Below are positions 1 through 7,196 of a stretch of DNA of 64,000 nucleotides, piece after piece (the first letter of the stretch is position 1; each line of letters starts with the position of its first letter). This DNA comes from Rhodococcus sp. IEGM 1409. GTDB taxonomy: Bacteria; Actinomycetota; Actinomycetes; Mycobacteriales; Mycobacteriaceae. The DNA lies in the NCBI RefSeq assembly GCF_030056735.1, contig NZ_JASHKN010000003.1:372001-436000 (forward strand), given 5' to 3'. Below the pieces are notes generated by a model. The model was not told the DNA's origin, did no database searches, and was given only the letters and a program-made list of their open reading frames with translations. A program made the translations under genes and the position numbers.

Positions 1-156
1 GGGAAGGACGCGGGTCAGGACTGGTTCGTCGTGCCCGCGAGACAGGAGAACAAGCGTGAGTCGCAAGCGTCATGCAGAAATCGTCGACTGGGATAAACCT
101 GATGGCAACATCGGGCAGTGGCTGGTCAGAGGAGAAACGTGCGTACCTCGCTGCGA

Positions 157-628
157 TCATCGAGGGTGAGGGCGGTGGCCTGGTGGATTTTCGAGATCAG
201 GTTCCTCCGTCAGGCTCGGTGATTCATTCCCGGCAGATCGAACTGCAGGAGTGGACCTAGGACTCGGCAGATATTGTTGCGCAGCTTCGGATCCCGAAGG
301 AGCGGCCATGCCCTGAACGGCATGATCCTGTCTGATTTCGCCAATCACCCACTCACATACCTCTGGACAGTTCATCGATCGGATCGTTGCGACAACGTCT
401 TCGTTCGAGATGCGACCTCTCGCGGTTCGGAGTTCTGGTCGGGCCACCCATTCGTCGGCGTAGTCGATCACGGCGTGCGTCATGTCTGCGACAGTTTCCG
501 CAAGAGTTTGTTTACCCGACAAAAGGCCGAGATCTGGTGCGATGACCACACGCGCGCCGTTTTCATCGAGGAAGACCTCAAAGCCGGTGAACTGATAGCC
601 GGCGGCAAGTGTAGTGAGAAATGTTCTC
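157..628 (-). pseudogene. 3' part of an unidentified gene interrupted by the IS element
   Basis: An open minus-strand frame runs from the left IS end to 157. It has the look of real coding sequence: a stretch reading GFEVFLDENGARVVIAPD, then helical segments ending in CPEVCEWVIGE. It lacks its own convincing start. The only initiator is a GTG at 549, after residues that already look coding, and an in-frame stop lies inside the IS sequence just upstream. The piece at 3012-3288 is probably the other half, since removing the IS and one target duplicate joins them, but the two are then in different frames. I do not recognise the family; the final 40 or so residues look like low-value tail. Confidence 0.4.
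622..628. repeat. Left target-site duplicate (TGTTCTC)
   Basis: The seven bases before the left IS tip are repeated at 3012-3018 after the right tip. With the neighbouring A shared it could also be read as 8 bp (ATGTTCTC). The sizes fit the 4-8 bp duplications made by IS21 elements. Confidence 0.75.
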
Positions 629-702
629 TGTCAATGGCCAAGATGAAGTCCACGCTGGTGGCCAAGTAGAAGTCTCCACCCCGTGTTGATGTTTTCGGTT
701 GG

Positions 703-1512
703 TCAGGGGCGGTCCTTTCGGTGTTGTGCGTCTTTCATGCGGTAGGACTCGCCGTCGGTGACGACGACGGTGGCGTGATGGAGCGACCGGTCGAGGATCA
801 TCGCCGCGGTGGTGTGCTTGGGCAGACATCGACCCCACTGCTCGAACGGCCAGTGCGAGGCAATCGCCAAGGATCGGCGCTCGTAGGCGCCGGCAACGAG
901 CCGGAAGAGCAGTTGTGTTCCGGTGTCGTCGAGCGGCGCGAATCCCATCTCGTCGACGATGATGAGATCGACGCGCAGTAGCGATTCGATGATCTTGCCG
1001 ACGGTATTGTCGGCCAGACCGCGATACAATTTTTCGATGAGATCGGCGGCAGTGAAGCAGCGGACCTTGTACCCGGCGTGGATCGCTGCGACGCCGAGTC
1101 CGATCAGGGTGTGCGACTTCCCTGTTCCGGCGGGCCCGATGATCGCCAAGTTCGATTGCGTCCGAACCCATTCGAGACTCGACGGTAGTCGAAGACTTTT
1201 GGCTGAATCGACGACGCAGCGAGATTGAACGATTCCAGCGTCTTCGTCACCGGAAACGCCGCCGCTTTGAGTCGGTTGACGATGTTCGAGGCATCGCGGG
1301 CCGGGAGCTCGGATTCGATCAACGTCCGCAGGACCTCCGCCGGTGTCCACCGTTGGGTCTTGGCGGTGAGCAGCACTTCGGGTGCGGTCCTGCGGATCGT
1401 GGCGAGTTTGAGCCGCCGCAGCCCGCGTCGAGACCAACCGCCAGATCGGGAACCTGTTGCGGTCCAACGGTAGTAGGTCTGCTCGCTTGTCCTCGATTTT
1501 GGTGTCGGTCAT
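703..1512 (-). pseudogene. istB: istB, IS21 helper ATPase, frameshifted
   Basis: The C-terminal part, from about 1170 down to 703, is a clear IstB AAA+ ATPase: Walker A GPAGTGKSHT, Walker B LIIVDEMG, and a C-terminus resembling DRSLHHATVVVTDGESYR. The N-terminal part that should precede it (LLTAKTQRWTPAEVLRTL) is in another frame, around 1376-1190, so at least one frameshift lies near 1190. The first 40 or so residues need a further frame change. The start overlaps the istA end, as in intact IS21 elements. IstB normally helps IstA select targets; here it cannot be made in full. Confidence 0.85.
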
Positions 1513-2883
1513 GGCGGCACCTGCTGATCACCGGATGACGGGTGGATCGTGTAGGCATCCAGGAATCGGGTCGGAGCGGTCGGCAGATCCAGAATCAGCG
1601 CATCACCGGCAGGTCGGGGTTGGGTGTCCCGGCTCCTGCTGCGAGGATCGAGCGGACATCGGCTGCTTTGAACCGCCGAAAGGCCACCGCGTTTCGATGC
1701 ACTGACCAACGCCTCCTGGCCGTGGGCTGCGCCGAGCGCGAGGAGGATCTCGAGCTCGGACGAAAGTTGGGTGTTGCCGATCGCTGCGGCGCCGACGAGG
1801 AACTGCTCCGCGCTCGTTCCGAGTTCGCAGAACTGTTGCTCGACAGTCGTTCTCGGACGTGGTCCTCGGTTCGGGGCAGGTCGGGCGCCGGCGTAGTGTT
1901 TATCGAGTACCGATGCTGTTCCCGGTTGCGCGAGAGTATGTTCGTCGGGGATGGCGCAGGTTTCCGAGTGCACCCGTGCGTTGACTTCTGCGCACCAGGT
2001 CTTCGCGGCCGCGTTCGCGGCATGGACATCGACGGTGGTGTCGCCGACCGCTGCTTCGGTGAGCAGCGGTACAGCGAGATCGCGTTGGGCGTAGCCGACG
2101 AGGTTTTCCACGACGCCTTTCGGCTGTGGGTCGTTGGCGTGGCAGAAGACCGGTGCGAACCCGTAGTGCGTGGCGAACCGGACGTAATTCGGGGTCGGGA
2201 TGACGACGTTCGCCACGACACCACCATGAGGCAGCCCCTTCGGTCGGCGAGAACTTTCGCGGGTACCCCGCCAACCGCGGCGAGCACCTCGTCGATCAAA
2301 GCCATTGTGGTGGTGGCTTTCTCGTCGGTCGCGAACGCTACGAACTGCCACCTCGAGTAGGCCATGACCGCGCAGAACAAGTGCAGTCCACCGATGGTGG
2401 CCCAGTCGATGACCAGGTAATCACCCGGCGCCCACACTGCTCGGCGGCGGCGGCGGCGGCTGCGGCGGCTGCGGCTGCGGTGGTGCTCGGCCCGCCACTT
2501 CTCCTTCTCCTCGGCGACCAAACGCCGGAAGTTGCGGTCCGACCCGTCGTAGCCGGCGGTGCGGGCGATCGGCAGGATGCGTTTTGCGGAGATCCTGCCT
2601 TTCGATTTCTCGACGCGTTCGGTGACCAGCTTTGCCACGGCGTCGTAGTTGTGTTCACGTTCGGCGCGAGCAGCGGGGTGTGACCTGCTTGCTCGGCTTC
2701 GAATCGTTCGACGGTGCGTTTGACGGACTTGTGGGTGGTGCCGCACAGCTCGGCGGCTGCTCGGTGCGACCCGACTTGTTGGTAGGTGGAAATGATGTCC
2801 TTACGGTCCCTCGCAGACTTCAATGGAACTCCCCGGGTGGTGCGGCGTGTGGTTGGCACTTTCACCGTCACCGCTCGGGCCAT
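1509..2883 (-). pseudogene. istA: istA, IS21 DDE transposase, frameshifted
   Basis: Three frames have to be joined to read a full IstA. The N-terminal HTH part starts at 2883. The catalytic core runs about 2700-2240 (YLVIDWA with the first Asp, VLADR with the second). The C-terminal part runs about 2240-1509 (DPQPKGVVENLVGY with the Glu). Breaks fall near 2660 and 2230. A run of GCN/GCG triplets at 2444-2488, between the HTH and catalytic regions, encodes an Arg- or Ala-rich stretch depending on frame and could reflect slippage. The DDE acids survive but the gene is dead. Confidence 0.85.
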
Positions 2884-2927
2884 AAGTTCCTGATCGACAC
2901 GACGAACACGGGGCGGGGACTTCTATT

Positions 2928-2988
2928 TGGCCACCAGTGGGAACCCCGACCTGGCCACCAGTGGGAACCCCGACCTGGCCACCAGTGG
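2928..2988. repeat. IS21 right-end multiple terminal repeats, 24-bp period
   Basis: A 24-bp unit starting TGGCCACCAGTGGG occurs at 2928-2951 and 2952-2975, and a 13-bp partial copy follows at 2976-2988. IS21-type transposases bind several such sites at each end. The left end has the related GGCCAAG..GAAGTC copies near 637-651 and 660-674. Confidence 0.75.
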
Positions 2989-3011
2989 ATACTTTTTCAT
3001 GGCCACGGACA

Positions 3012-3018
3012 TGTTCTC
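3012..3018. repeat. Right target-site duplicate (TGTTCTC)
   Basis: Partner of the copy at 622-628. Deleting the element and one duplicate restores the pre-insertion sequence of the interrupted gene. Confidence 0.75.
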
Positions 3019-3288
3019 GACGGGTCCGGTTCGTGTTGATCCATTCGACGATCTCCTCGTCGGTCAGTGCATCTACCTGGGCCGCCAGTGCCGCGCTCCG
3101 CGCCGGACGCTCCGAGGTGGGGTCGTCGGAGTGGTTCCACCAGTATGCATACTGCCGCAGCTGTCGAACCAACTTGGCTGTAGCTTTGTCGGAGTCGGAG
3201 TCAGTGGCCGAAATCCCAAGCCCGGAACGTAGACCGCGTAGAAATCGTTGACGAAGATCATCCTGAAGTCTGCATCGAAGTCAGCCAC
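3012..3288 (-). pseudogene. 5' part of the IS-interrupted gene
   Basis: A GTG at about 3288 begins MADFDADFRMIFVNDFYAVY. A shift near 3215 then leads to a better-looking frame with KLVRQLRQYAYWWNHSDDPT and LTDEEIVEWINTNRTR, running to the IS edge. It reads towards the fragment at 157-628, so both probably come from one actinobacterial gene. I do not recognise it. Confidence 0.35.
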
Positions 3289-3314
3289 CGGTTCACTCGT
3301 CGTGCTGAAACCCC

Positions 3315-3735
3315 TTGTCGCTCAAGTATCTTACTCTGAGAGTAGAGCGACCGTACGACAGCTATTTCAGATGTGAAGATCCCATGCATAGAGTGCCGTT
3401 GGGGCAGATTTCGTCGCAGTCGACTGATGAAGCTTTGGTCTGTGAGTGGACAGCGGTGAGTGAACTGGCCATGGACGGAGGTTACATTGTTCGTCGCCGG
3501 ATCGCGGTCAGGTTGTCGACTAACTTAGTGGTCATCTGTGATACACCACTTCGCGTTTCGCACTCCGACGACGAAGTTGCTCGGCGTGTGAGTGATTGCC
3601 TCCATCGGGAATATCCCGAACAGACGCATCTGACCAAAATGCAGTACGAGAGCAAGATGGCGTCAATCGATACCATGCGACTTAAGTCAGATCGCCAGGC
3701 ACGCAGTTTCCATGCATCGCAGAGGCATCGGCTCT
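3315..3735 (+). other. Unidentified open frame, possibly a broken gene
   Basis: An open plus frame begins at a TTG (3315), or at an ATG (3384) for MHRVPLGQISSQ. It runs without a stop to about 3735, where it meets sequence homologous to the integrase. The tail beyond that is an artefact of reading the integrase remnant in the wrong frame. No domain is recognised and no good ribosome site is seen. It may be a truncated cargo gene of the older element or non-coding. Confidence 0.25.
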
Positions 3736-3739
3736 TCGT

Positions 3740-4135
3740 GTTGCTGACGTCGATTCATCCGTGGGGCTGTGCACCCGAAGCAGCAGTGGCCGGACAAAAT
3801 GTTAAAGACCAGGGGGAGTGATGCGTCGATTCCGGTGCCGCAGACACTCGCGCTCATGCTCTCCTCGTCGGTACAGCAGTGGCCGCATGAGCAGATGGTG
3901 ACGTACAGGTCAGGAATAGCCGCGGCGTCGGGGTTGATCGAGCGGGCCTTGCGGACGGTGAAGGTGGCGGGAGGTGGACCTACCGGATGAGTTCAGCTTT
4001 CACGATTTGCGGCACTTTCTCGCCTCGCTGCTCATCGCGTCGGGAGCTGATATCAAGACAGTTCAGGCTCGGGATGCGGCACGCGAGTGCGAAGACGACG
4101 CTCGACACCTACGGGCACATGTGTGGTGGACACAT
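3740..4135 (+). pseudogene. Tyrosine integrase remnant of an older element at glnA
   Basis: The bases align with codons ~238 to 365 of the intact integrase at 41758-42933. They include HPKQQWPDKMLKT, IPVPQTLALMLSS, then after frameshifts DLPDEFSFHDLRHFLASLL and ASAKTTLDTYGHM, so the catalytic HxxR and Tyr regions are still visible. The 5' half is missing and at least two frameshifts are present. It ends some 90 bp from the attachment core at 4222, the same layout as the live integrase beside the other core. This marks an earlier integration at the same site by a related element. Confidence 0.9.
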
Positions 4136-4153
4136 TCGATCGGACCGAAACAA

Positions 4154-4187
4154 GTGCACCCGCCCCGCAGACGCGGGACGGGTGCAC
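4154..4187. terminator. Strong hairpin between the integrase remnant and the att core
   Basis: GTGCACCC (4154-4161) pairs with GGGTGCAC (4180-4187), and more G/C pairs lie inside. Read on the minus strand it is followed by CTTGTTT. It could be the original glnA terminator, now cut off from glnA, or the end of the old integrase unit. Confidence 0.6.
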
Positions 4188-4221
4188 TCGGTACTTGCAG
4201 GTCTGACTTACGTCAGGATGC

Positions 4222-4246
4222 GGATCACACGTCGTAGTAGAGCTCG
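4222..4246. other. attL core, 25-bp direct repeat
   Basis: The sequence starting GGATCACACGTCGTAGTAG is identical to 42987-43011. It equals the reverse complement of the last glnA codons (ELYYDV, stop) plus 2 bp. Flanks diverge at once on both sides, so strand exchange took place within it. Confidence 0.93.
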
Positions 4247-4352
4247 GATTGCCACCTGGTTGTTTGCGATGGTTGGCATTTATCGGTGCGACGAATCTAC
4301 CTGCGAATATTCCGTTGACTGCGTTGGCCTTGATGGGAGTCTTTCGAATCTA

Positions 4353-4378
4353 CTGCGTACCCTCTGCGTACCGAGAGG
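4353..4378 (+). promoter_or_regulatory. Arm-type integrase binding repeats, left arm
   Basis: CTGCGTAC occurs at 4353-4360 and 4364-4371, exactly 11 bp apart; the second copy is followed by CGAGAGG. The same pair with the same 11-bp spacing occurs at 42923-42948 inside the other prophage end. Paired motifs near both cores with one-helical-turn spacing are what arm sites of tyrosine integrases look like. This copy lies 107 bp inside attL. Confidence 0.75.
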
Positions 4379-4455
4379 CTCCGATTTTCGTTTCGTCACA
4401 AACGGTGTGTCGACGCGTCGGCGTGTCGGCATGAAGCCCCGGCCCTCACGAACAA

Positions 4456-4623
4456 GGGACGTTCAAGGTGAACGTCCCACACTGGTGGACATGATGTCCA
4501 CCAGTTCCTGAGGGGTACTCCCTTACCAGCAACCCTGGACCTGGTGTCGGTTCAACTGACATCAGGTCCGTGAGTGCCTTCCTGGCGGGAAGTCTGTCAC
4601 TCTCCGCCTAGAGGGCGGGGAGT
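4456..4623. other. Cluster of four stem-loops beside attL
   Basis: Four hairpins follow each other. 4456-4478: 9-bp perfect stem, loop AAGGT. 4481-4505: 10-bp perfect stem, loop ATGAT. 4537-4569: 12-bp stem with one G-T pair. 4599-4623: 10-bp stem with one G-T pair. No open frame of note lies in 4247-4650 and none of the hairpins has a T-run. This fills the gap between attL and the first prophage gene. It could be a structured RNA, a set of protein binding sites or a recombination region; I see no known RNA family. Confidence 0.7.
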
Positions 4624-4651
4624 CGGCACGTGTAGTCAAAATGACCACACG

Positions 4652-5080
4652 TCAGCTATTGAGATCGTTGATCTTCTTGACCTTGTCGGCCAACTCTGCC
4701 TCCAGTCGTGCCCGTTCACCGGCTGCGGACAACTCCCTGTCCCTCGCTTCTTTGCGAGCAGGGAGGACTTTGTAGACGTACGCCTCATTCGTGCGGTCGA
4801 CGATATTGCGAATTTCCTGCACGGAAAGATCAAAGTAATCCGCAGCAACTGTGTAGTGGATGGACGCGACATCCCCACTGATGCCAATCCCTGCCTGCTC
4901 AAAAGAGAGGTTGCTAGAATGTGCATTCACGATTGCCTGAAATTCGGCGCGCCACTCCGCATCCACGCTCCCAGAAAGTGGAACTATGACATCTACTTCC
5001 CGCTGCAGGGTTGATTTCACGGTGGCACTCACCTCGCCGAGTGTGTGAGGCTCAAAGGCTGAAGGCATTGAGTCAGTCAT
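4652..5080 (-). CDS. Hypothetical prophage protein with C-terminal coiled coil
   Basis: 142 residues. The start ATG at 5080 follows GAAAGGAATCGCC, a fair ribosome site. The N-terminal two thirds is mixed alpha/beta with no motif I know. The last 35 or so residues (KEARDRELSAAGERARLEAE and on) are charged and helical, probably a short coiled coil. It is the first gene inside attL and diverges from the lipoprotein gene. Position at the prophage edge, opposite to the accessory block, suggests cargo expressed from the lysogen, but its role is unknown. Confidence 0.6.
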   Translation of the reverse strand: MTDSMPSAFEPHTLGEVSATVKSTLQREVDVIVPLSGSVDAEWRAEFQAIVNAHSSNLSFEQAGIGISGDVASIHYTVAADYFDLSVQEIRNIVDRTNEAYVYKVLPARKEARDRELSAAGERARLEAELADKVKKINDLNS

Positions 5081-5116
5081 GGCGATTCCTTTCTCGAATA
5101 TTGGGAGGTAGGTGAA

Positions 5117-5656
5117 ATGCTACCTAGCCAAACCGTCTGGTATCTATTGCTGATGAAACGATTCCTGCTCGCTCTCACGATCCCGACCGCGCTCATCCTC
5201 GCGGGGTGCTCGAGCAGTCCAGCGGAGACGGATATCAGGCCGTCGGTTACGTCGACGTTCAACGCGCTGGATGGTCTCGCGCTCCCAACGGAGACAAGCG
5301 TGCCGAAGACGACGACTAAGGTGACAGCCACGCCGAAGTCGACTACAACGCAACCTGCTAGCCGAGGAATCTACGGCGTGACACCGGACGGGCTGACTAC
5401 CTCTGTGAATGCGCCGATTCTCATGTCGGCCGCCGAGATGCATCAAGGCTGCGTCGAAATGCAGGCTTGGGCAGCATCCATGGAAATCACCGATCCTGAA
5501 ACAATCCTCGCGATCAGCCAACTGACGGAGGAAGATTCGACTGAGGGATTTACGGTGGAGCCTGACGAAGAGGGTGAAGGCTGGGCGACAGCTACACCGT
5601 CCGAGCAAGCCGCACTAGTGAAGATGGCGAACAACGCGATCTCCGGCGATTGCTGA
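5117..5656 (+). CDS. Prophage-encoded secreted lipoprotein
   Basis: A lipobox LAGC follows a hydrophobic segment (FLLALTIPTALI), so the protein should be exported, acylated on Cys and anchored to the outer face of the membrane. Two starts are possible. ATG 5117 has a good GGGAGG site 8 bases upstream. ATG 5153 (MKRFLLAL) gives a cleaner signal peptide but has no ribosome site. A Thr/Pro/Lys-rich linker follows, then a ~90-residue domain starting GVTPDGLTTSVNAP with two Cys, reminiscent of LpqV-type mycobacterial lipoproteins (from memory, unverified). A terminator follows directly. Prophage lipoproteins in this position often block superinfection or DNA injection; that is an inference here. 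Confidence 0.8.
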   Translation: MLPSQTVWYLLLMKRFLLALTIPTALILAGCSSSPAETDIRPSVTSTFNALDGLALPTETSVPKTTTKVTATPKSTTTQPASRGIYGVTPDGLTTSVNAPILMSAAEMHQGCVEMQAWAASMEITDPETILAISQLTEEDSTEGFTVEPDEEGEGWATATPSEQAALVKMANNAISGDC

Positions 5657-5669
5657 CCTGACTGACGAT

Positions 5670-5699
5670 GCCCCCACTGTTTGAGATGGGGGCTTTTTC
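5670..5699 (+). terminator. Rho-independent terminator after the lipoprotein
   Basis: GCCCCCA (5670-5676) pairs with TGGGGGC (5687-5693), followed by TTTTTC. It closes the lipoprotein unit and separates it from the promoter at 5727. Confidence 0.9.
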
Positions 5700-5726
5700 A
5701 TTGTCGGGCAACATTTCTCAAACTTA

Positions 5727-5755
5727 TTGACGTTGCACCCATATATGTGTATAGT
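5727..5755 (+). promoter_or_regulatory. Strong sigma70-like promoter for the accessory block
   Basis: TTGACG (5727-5732), 17-bp spacer, TATAGT (5750-5755). It lies in AT-rich sequence 55 bp before the first membrane microprotein gene and points rightward. No copy of the GGGTAA operator half-site is seen in it, so it may be active in the lysogen. Confidence 0.7.
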
Positions 5756-5810
5756 TCTATTTGTAAGGCGATGAGCCCTACAAAACAATTCAAGAGAGTG
5801 GGAGGTTGAG

Positions 5811-5948
5811 ATGCCCGATAAGTCGGATATCTACTTCGTCGTCAGCTTGGTTGTGGCCTTGCTGCTCGGATGGAGGGAGGTAGAGCATCGGTTCCGAGAG
5901 TGGAGGGAGAAGCGCCAAAAGCGCAAACCTCGACACCGACGGAAGTGA
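5811..5948 (+). CDS. Membrane microprotein, 45 aa
   Basis: ATG at 5811 follows GGGAGGTTGAG, a good ribosome site. Residues 7-21 (IYFVVSLVVALLLGW) form one membrane helix, and the remainder is strongly basic (EKRQKRKPRHRRK at the end), which should stay in the cytoplasm. It is the first gene after the promoter at 5727. Similar single-helix basic peptides in phages act as holin-like, antiholin or membrane-exclusion factors; nothing here decides among these. Confidence 0.65.
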   Translation: MPDKSDIYFVVSLVVALLLGWREVEHRFREWREKRQKRKPRHRRK

Positions 5949-5958
5949 CCAAGTAGAG

Positions 5959-5983
5959 CCGGGGGTGTGCCTAGCACCCCCGG
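5959..5983. terminator. GC-rich hairpin between accessory genes
   Basis: CCGGGGGTG (5959-5967) pairs perfectly with CACCCCCGG (5975-5983). No T-run follows, so it may only attenuate or protect the RNA end. Confidence 0.6.
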
Positions 5984-6052
5984 TCCTACCGGACCATCCT
6001 CCCCCTCTCTCGGATTGACTGCAACGAGACAAGAAAGTGAGACACTGAAACC

Positions 6053-6229
6053 ATGAAGCGTTACCTGAACAGGCGAACGGGCGCGCTGGCGCTCTTCACG
6101 GTCACCACGGTCGCTCTGCTGTCCGATAACTTCACTCCGACGCGTGCGGCGATCTGGGGTGTCGCATGGGCAGCGGTGGCGACACTGATCATCACCAGCG
6201 AGGTCCGGCACGCACGGGCTGATCACTGA
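6053..6229 (+). CDS. Two-helix membrane microprotein, module A
   Basis: 58 residues starting MKRYLNRRTG. Two hydrophobic segments (ALALFTVTTVALL and AIWGVAWAAVATLIIT) are split by a short polar loop. It ends 1 base before the HTH gene at 6231, so the two are translated together. The same arrangement, a ~57-residue two-helix protein followed by an HTH protein, recurs at 6745-7144. Function unknown. The pairing with a DNA-binding protein makes a stand-alone holin less likely. Confidence 0.65.
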   Translation: MKRYLNRRTGALALFTVTTVALLSDNFTPTRAAIWGVAWAAVATLIITSEVRHARADH

Positions 6230-6230
6230 G

Positions 6231-6449
6231 ATGATTCGGTACCTCAGCAAGGGTGAGATAGCCGATCGTCTCGGTTTGTCGCTCGAGACCGTCAAGTCGT
6301 ACGACCGGCGCGGGTATCTGCCGCCGGCGGATGCGCAGACCGGGCGGAACTTCGGGTGGCTTCCGGAGACGATCGACGCGTGGGCGGAGTCTCGCCCTGG
6401 TCGGGGTGCGCGCACGGATCTCGTAGATCAGGGCGAATCGGCCACGTAA
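6231..6449 (+). CDS. Small HTH DNA-binding protein (AlpA/MerR-like), module A
   Basis: 72 residues. The N-terminal winged-helix pattern KGEIADRLGLSLETVKSYDRR, then RGYLPPADA and WLPETIDAWAESRPGRG, resembles the AlpA/excisionase-type HTH_17 fold. The C-terminal RPGRGARTDL is shared with the product at 6905-7144, so they are paralogues. It lies close to attL and could be a recombination directionality factor or a local regulator. A second excisionase-like gene sits at 40015-40254, so which one acts on the att sites is open. Confidence 0.75.
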   Translation: MIRYLSKGEIADRLGLSLETVKSYDRRGYLPPADAQTGRNFGWLPETIDAWAESRPGRGARTDLVDQGESAT

Positions 6450-6469
6450 GTTCGCCGCAGAATTTCTCT

Positions 6470-6521
6470 CAACTTTACCCGTCCAACGTGTTGCACTATA
6501 CCCGTCGGGCGGGTAAAGTTG
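6470..6521. promoter_or_regulatory. Inverted-repeat operator overlapping a promoter
   Basis: CAACTTTACCCGTCC (6470-6484) and GGGCGGGTAAAGTTG (6507-6521) are inverted with 14 of 15 matching. They bracket a rightward promoter, TTTACC (6474-6479), 17-bp spacer, TATACC (6497-6502). GGGTAAA also forms the half-sites in the immunity region at 38709-38820, so a prophage repressor may well close this promoter. Confidence 0.65.
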
Positions 6522-6569
6522 TTCTTGTCAGGCCGAGAGGCAAGGCAACAACTCAAGAGAGGAGGTTCG

Positions 6570-6665
6570 ATGAGAACCGATGTGGTCGCTCTCATCATCG
6601 CAGGTGCGAGTCTCGTGCTCCAGGCAATCCAGACCTGGCAGGAACGCAACAAGGACGATGACTAA
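6570..6665 (+). CDS. Membrane microprotein, 31 aa
   Basis: ATG at 6570 follows GAGAGGAGGTTCG, a strong ribosome site. The peptide MRTDVVALIIAGASLVLQAI continues with QTWQERNKDDD and is one hydrophobic helix plus an acidic tail. It follows the operator-promoter at 6470-6521 and is followed at once by a terminator, so it forms a unit of its own. The strong signals around so short a frame argue that it is real. Role unknown. Confidence 0.6.
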   Translation: MRTDVVALIIAGASLVLQAIQTWQERNKDDD

Positions 6666-6672
6666 GTGAGAG

Positions 6673-6705
6673 GGGAACCTGCCCGGTGATAACGGGCAGG
6701 TTCCC
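6673..6705 (+). terminator. Perfect 13-bp hairpin after the 31-aa gene
   Basis: GGGAACCTGCCCG (6673-6685) pairs with CGGGCAGGTTCCC (6693-6705), loop GTGATAA. No long T-run follows. Confidence 0.7.
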
Positions 6706-6744
6706 ACCACATCATCTCACCGATCCACCCGAGAAAGGAACAAG

Positions 6745-6918
6745 ATGAACAGCTACATTGCCGATCGCGGGGTACAGGCCACTGCAGCGTCCGGCGTGAT
6801 CCTCGGCGTTCTCACCGTTACTGCCTACAGCACGCCCATGCTCGCCATGTGGGCCATCTGGGCCGGTATCGGCGCATGGTCGATCAACAACGCCAGGCGG
6901 CGGCATGGAACCGCATAA
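6745..6918 (+). CDS. Two-helix membrane microprotein, module B
   Basis: 57 residues, MNSYIADRGVQ at the start. Hydrophobic segments are SGVILGVLTVTAY and MLAMWAIWAGIGAW, then the basic tail NNARRRHGTA. The start follows GAAAGGAACAAG. It overlaps the HTH gene at 6905 by 14 bases. Size, topology and linkage match module A (6053-6229), although the residues themselves have drifted far, so an old duplication is likely. Confidence 0.65.
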   Translation: MNSYIADRGVQATAASGVILGVLTVTAYSTPMLAMWAIWAGIGAWSINNARRRHGTA

Positions 6919-7144
6919 GCCGGTCCTGTACTTGTCGCGAGCGCAACTCGCGGAGCGAATCGGGCTCTCGTCCGATTCGCTCTCGCGGTACAAACTGCCC
7001 ACCCCGGACGTCGTAATCGGCCCGGTCAACGACGACGGAACGATCCCGCGTGGATCGACTCGCGGATGGACACCCGAGACAGTCGACGAGTGGAACGCCA
7101 ACCGGCCCGGCCGCGGCGCTCGAACCGATCTCGACAAGTCCTGA
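6905..7144 (+). CDS. Small HTH DNA-binding protein, module B
   Basis: 79 residues. LSRAQLAERIGLSSDSLSRY gives the HTH, followed by GWTPETVDEWNANRPGRGARTDL, nearly the same ending as the 6231 product. It is co-translated with the overlapping membrane microprotein. The pair forms the last rightward unit before the bidirectional terminator at 7158. It may bind att or operator DNA; if both modules are kept, they may sense different signals. Confidence 0.75.
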   Translation: MEPHKPVLYLSRAQLAERIGLSSDSLSRYKLPTPDVVIGPVNDDGTIPRGSTRGWTPETVDEWNANRPGRGARTDLDKS

Positions 7145-7157
7145 AACGACAACAAGC

Positions 7158-7179
7158 CCCCGACCTCGAAAGGTCGGGG
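7158..7179. terminator. Bidirectional terminator between accessory and late genes
   Basis: CCCCGACCT (7158-7166) pairs with AGGTCGGGG (7171-7179), loop CGAA. The plus side continues ACTTTGT and the minus side CTTGTTGT. It closes both the rightward accessory unit and the leftward late operon. Confidence 0.85.
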
Positions 7180-7196
7180 ACTTTGTCGTGCGTTCG

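Larger units (their letters stand above)
629..3011 (-). mobile_element. IS21-family insertion sequence, inactivated
   Basis: This 2383-bp element carries an istA-istB pair on the minus strand in the usual order with overlapping ends. Its tips match as inverted repeats: both start TGTC, share TGGCCA at positions 7-12, and share CTGGTGGCCA further in. The ends are TG...CA, as expected for IS21. Each end also has internal copies of the tip (two on the left around 636-674, three on the right at 2928-2988), as known for this family. Both transposase genes are frameshifted, so it should not move by itself. It lies in the decayed older element left of the prophage. Confidence 0.85.

Noticed and set aside
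72-260. 62-codon plus-strand frame near the left edge
   Set aside because: No family, poor start, overlapped by a more convincing minus-strand frame.
2381-2683. Poly-Ala protein on the plus strand
   Set aside because: Arises from the GCN tract inside istA read on the other strand.
3974-4511. Plus-strand frames reading from the integrase remnant through the att core
   Set aside because: They join remnant, core and hairpin DNA of different origin; only the part before ~4135 has protein homology.
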